Assembly: GCA_937873105.1 (NCBI GenBank) | Contig: CALMWD010000147.1 | Location: 1 to 8,424 of the forward strand | Source: an uncultured Rhodanobacteraceae bacterium | Lineage (GTDB): Bacteria; Pseudomonadota; Gammaproteobacteria; Xanthomonadales; Ahniellaceae | Direction: 5' to 3' | DNA length: 8,424 nt | Shown here: positions 8,302 to 8,424 of the stretch, piece after piece | Position numbering within the stretch: the first letter of the stretch is position 1 | Layout: every line of letters begins with the position of its first letter | Notes under the pieces: model-generated | What the model saw: the letters and a program-made list of their open reading frames with translations, nothing else | Databases searched by the model: none | What the model was told of the DNA's origin: nothing | Program-made: the position numbers and the translations under genes

Positions 8302-8344
8302 CCGGCGTCCGCCGGTGTCCGGGCGTCCGTCGTCCGGACGCCCG
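8302..8344. promoter_or_regulatory. Cluster of three GGCGTCCG octamers, candidate enhancer sites for the NtrC-type regulator
   Basis: The octamer GGCGTCCG occurs at 8304-8311 and 8322-8329, 18 bases apart in the same direction, and inverted (CGGACGCC) at 8335-8342. The last two form a perfect 10-bp dyad. The cluster is centred roughly 90 bases before the predicted transcription start, the normal range for NtrC-family upstream activating sites, and the regulator gene is in the operon it would control. The core GTCCG also recurs at 8317-8321 and 8332-8336. Binding is inferred, not shown. Confidence 0.5.
8320..8344. repeat. Perfect 10-bp inverted repeat just after the GGDEF stop codon
   Basis: CGGGCGTCCG (8320-8329) and CGGACGCCCG (8335-8344) pair perfectly around a 5-base centre. 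It begins one base after the stop of the GGDEF gene, so on its transcript it would form a strong GC hairpin and may stop or protect that message. No T-run follows on the - strand, so it is not a classic intrinsic terminator; it may equally be a protein-binding dyad. Confidence 0.6.
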
Positions 8345-8345
8345 C

Positions 8346-8424
8346 TCAGCCGACCAGCACGCCGTCGCGGCCGTTGGCCTTGGCCCGGTACAGGCCGGCG
8401 TCGGCGCGGGCGAGCCAGACTTCC
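8346..8424 (-). CDS. C-terminal end of a GGDEF-domain protein (probable diguanylate cyclase), cut by the window
   Basis: On the - strand the right edge opens into a frame that ends with TGA at 8348-8346. The 25 visible residues, starting EVWLARADAGLYRAKANGRD and ending GVLVG, match the typical end of GGDEF domains, where an ADxALYxAKxxGRN/D segment forms the last helix and strand. GGDEF proteins make the second messenger cyclic di-GMP from two GTP. The catalytic GGDEF motif itself would be outside the window, so activity cannot be judged. The gene reads in the same direction as the efflux operon but is separated by a 132-base regulatory gap with its own sigma-54 promoter, so it is probably a separate unit. 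Confidence 0.8.
   Translation of the reverse strand, partial: EVWLARADAGLYRAKANGRDGVLVG

Noticed and set aside
8320..8344. Classic intrinsic terminator for the GGDEF gene
   Set aside because: The stem is strong but no T-run follows on the - strand; kept as an inverted repeat with a possible double role.

Overview
The window comes from a GC-rich proteobacterium; I estimate about two thirds G+C by eye, not counted. The most likely home is a gammaproteobacterium of the Xanthomonadaceae/Rhodanobacteraceae type (Lysobacter, Pseudoxanthomonas, Dokdonella and similar). This placement is inferred from the codon bias, the sigma-54 control and the gene set, and no marker gene confirms it.

Layout. At 1-907, on the + strand, the C-terminal end of an unrecognised protein is followed by a small four-helix SMR/ArnE-like membrane protein. 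These two genes converge on the rest of the window, which is entirely on the - strand. Read in the direction of transcription, from 8213 down to 910, six tightly packed genes follow: a periplasmic adaptor (MacA/HlyD type), an ABC ATPase (MacB/LolD type), two separate FtsX/MacB-like permeases, an NtrC-type sigma-54 response regulator, and an NtrY-like sensor histidine kinase. Gaps are 52, 11, 23 and 10 bases, and the kinase overlaps the regulator by 4 bases (ATGA). At 8346-8424 lies the last part of a GGDEF (diguanylate cyclase) gene, also on the - strand.

The 132-base gap between the GGDEF gene and the adaptor gene is a compact regulatory region. It holds a perfect -24/-12 sigma-54 promoter (TGGCAC-N5-TTGC) about 35 bases before the adaptor start. 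Next upstream is an AT-rich patch with an IHF-like site. Beyond that are three copies of the octamer GGCGTCCG, two direct and one inverted, forming a 10-bp dyad at the usual distance for an enhancer-binding activator. No other regulator gene is in view.

How it works together (inference): the kinase phosphorylates the regulator, which binds the upstream octamers and activates sigma-54 polymerase at the adaptor promoter. That would transcribe the efflux complex and the two-component genes themselves, giving positive autoregulation. The adaptor, ATPase dimer and two permeases would form a MacAB-like tripartite pump with an outer-membrane TolC-type channel encoded elsewhere. The kinase has almost no periplasmic loop, so it may sense the membrane or the transporter itself, reminiscent of Bce-type modules of Firmicutes but with sigma-54 output. 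The substrate cannot be read from the sequence.
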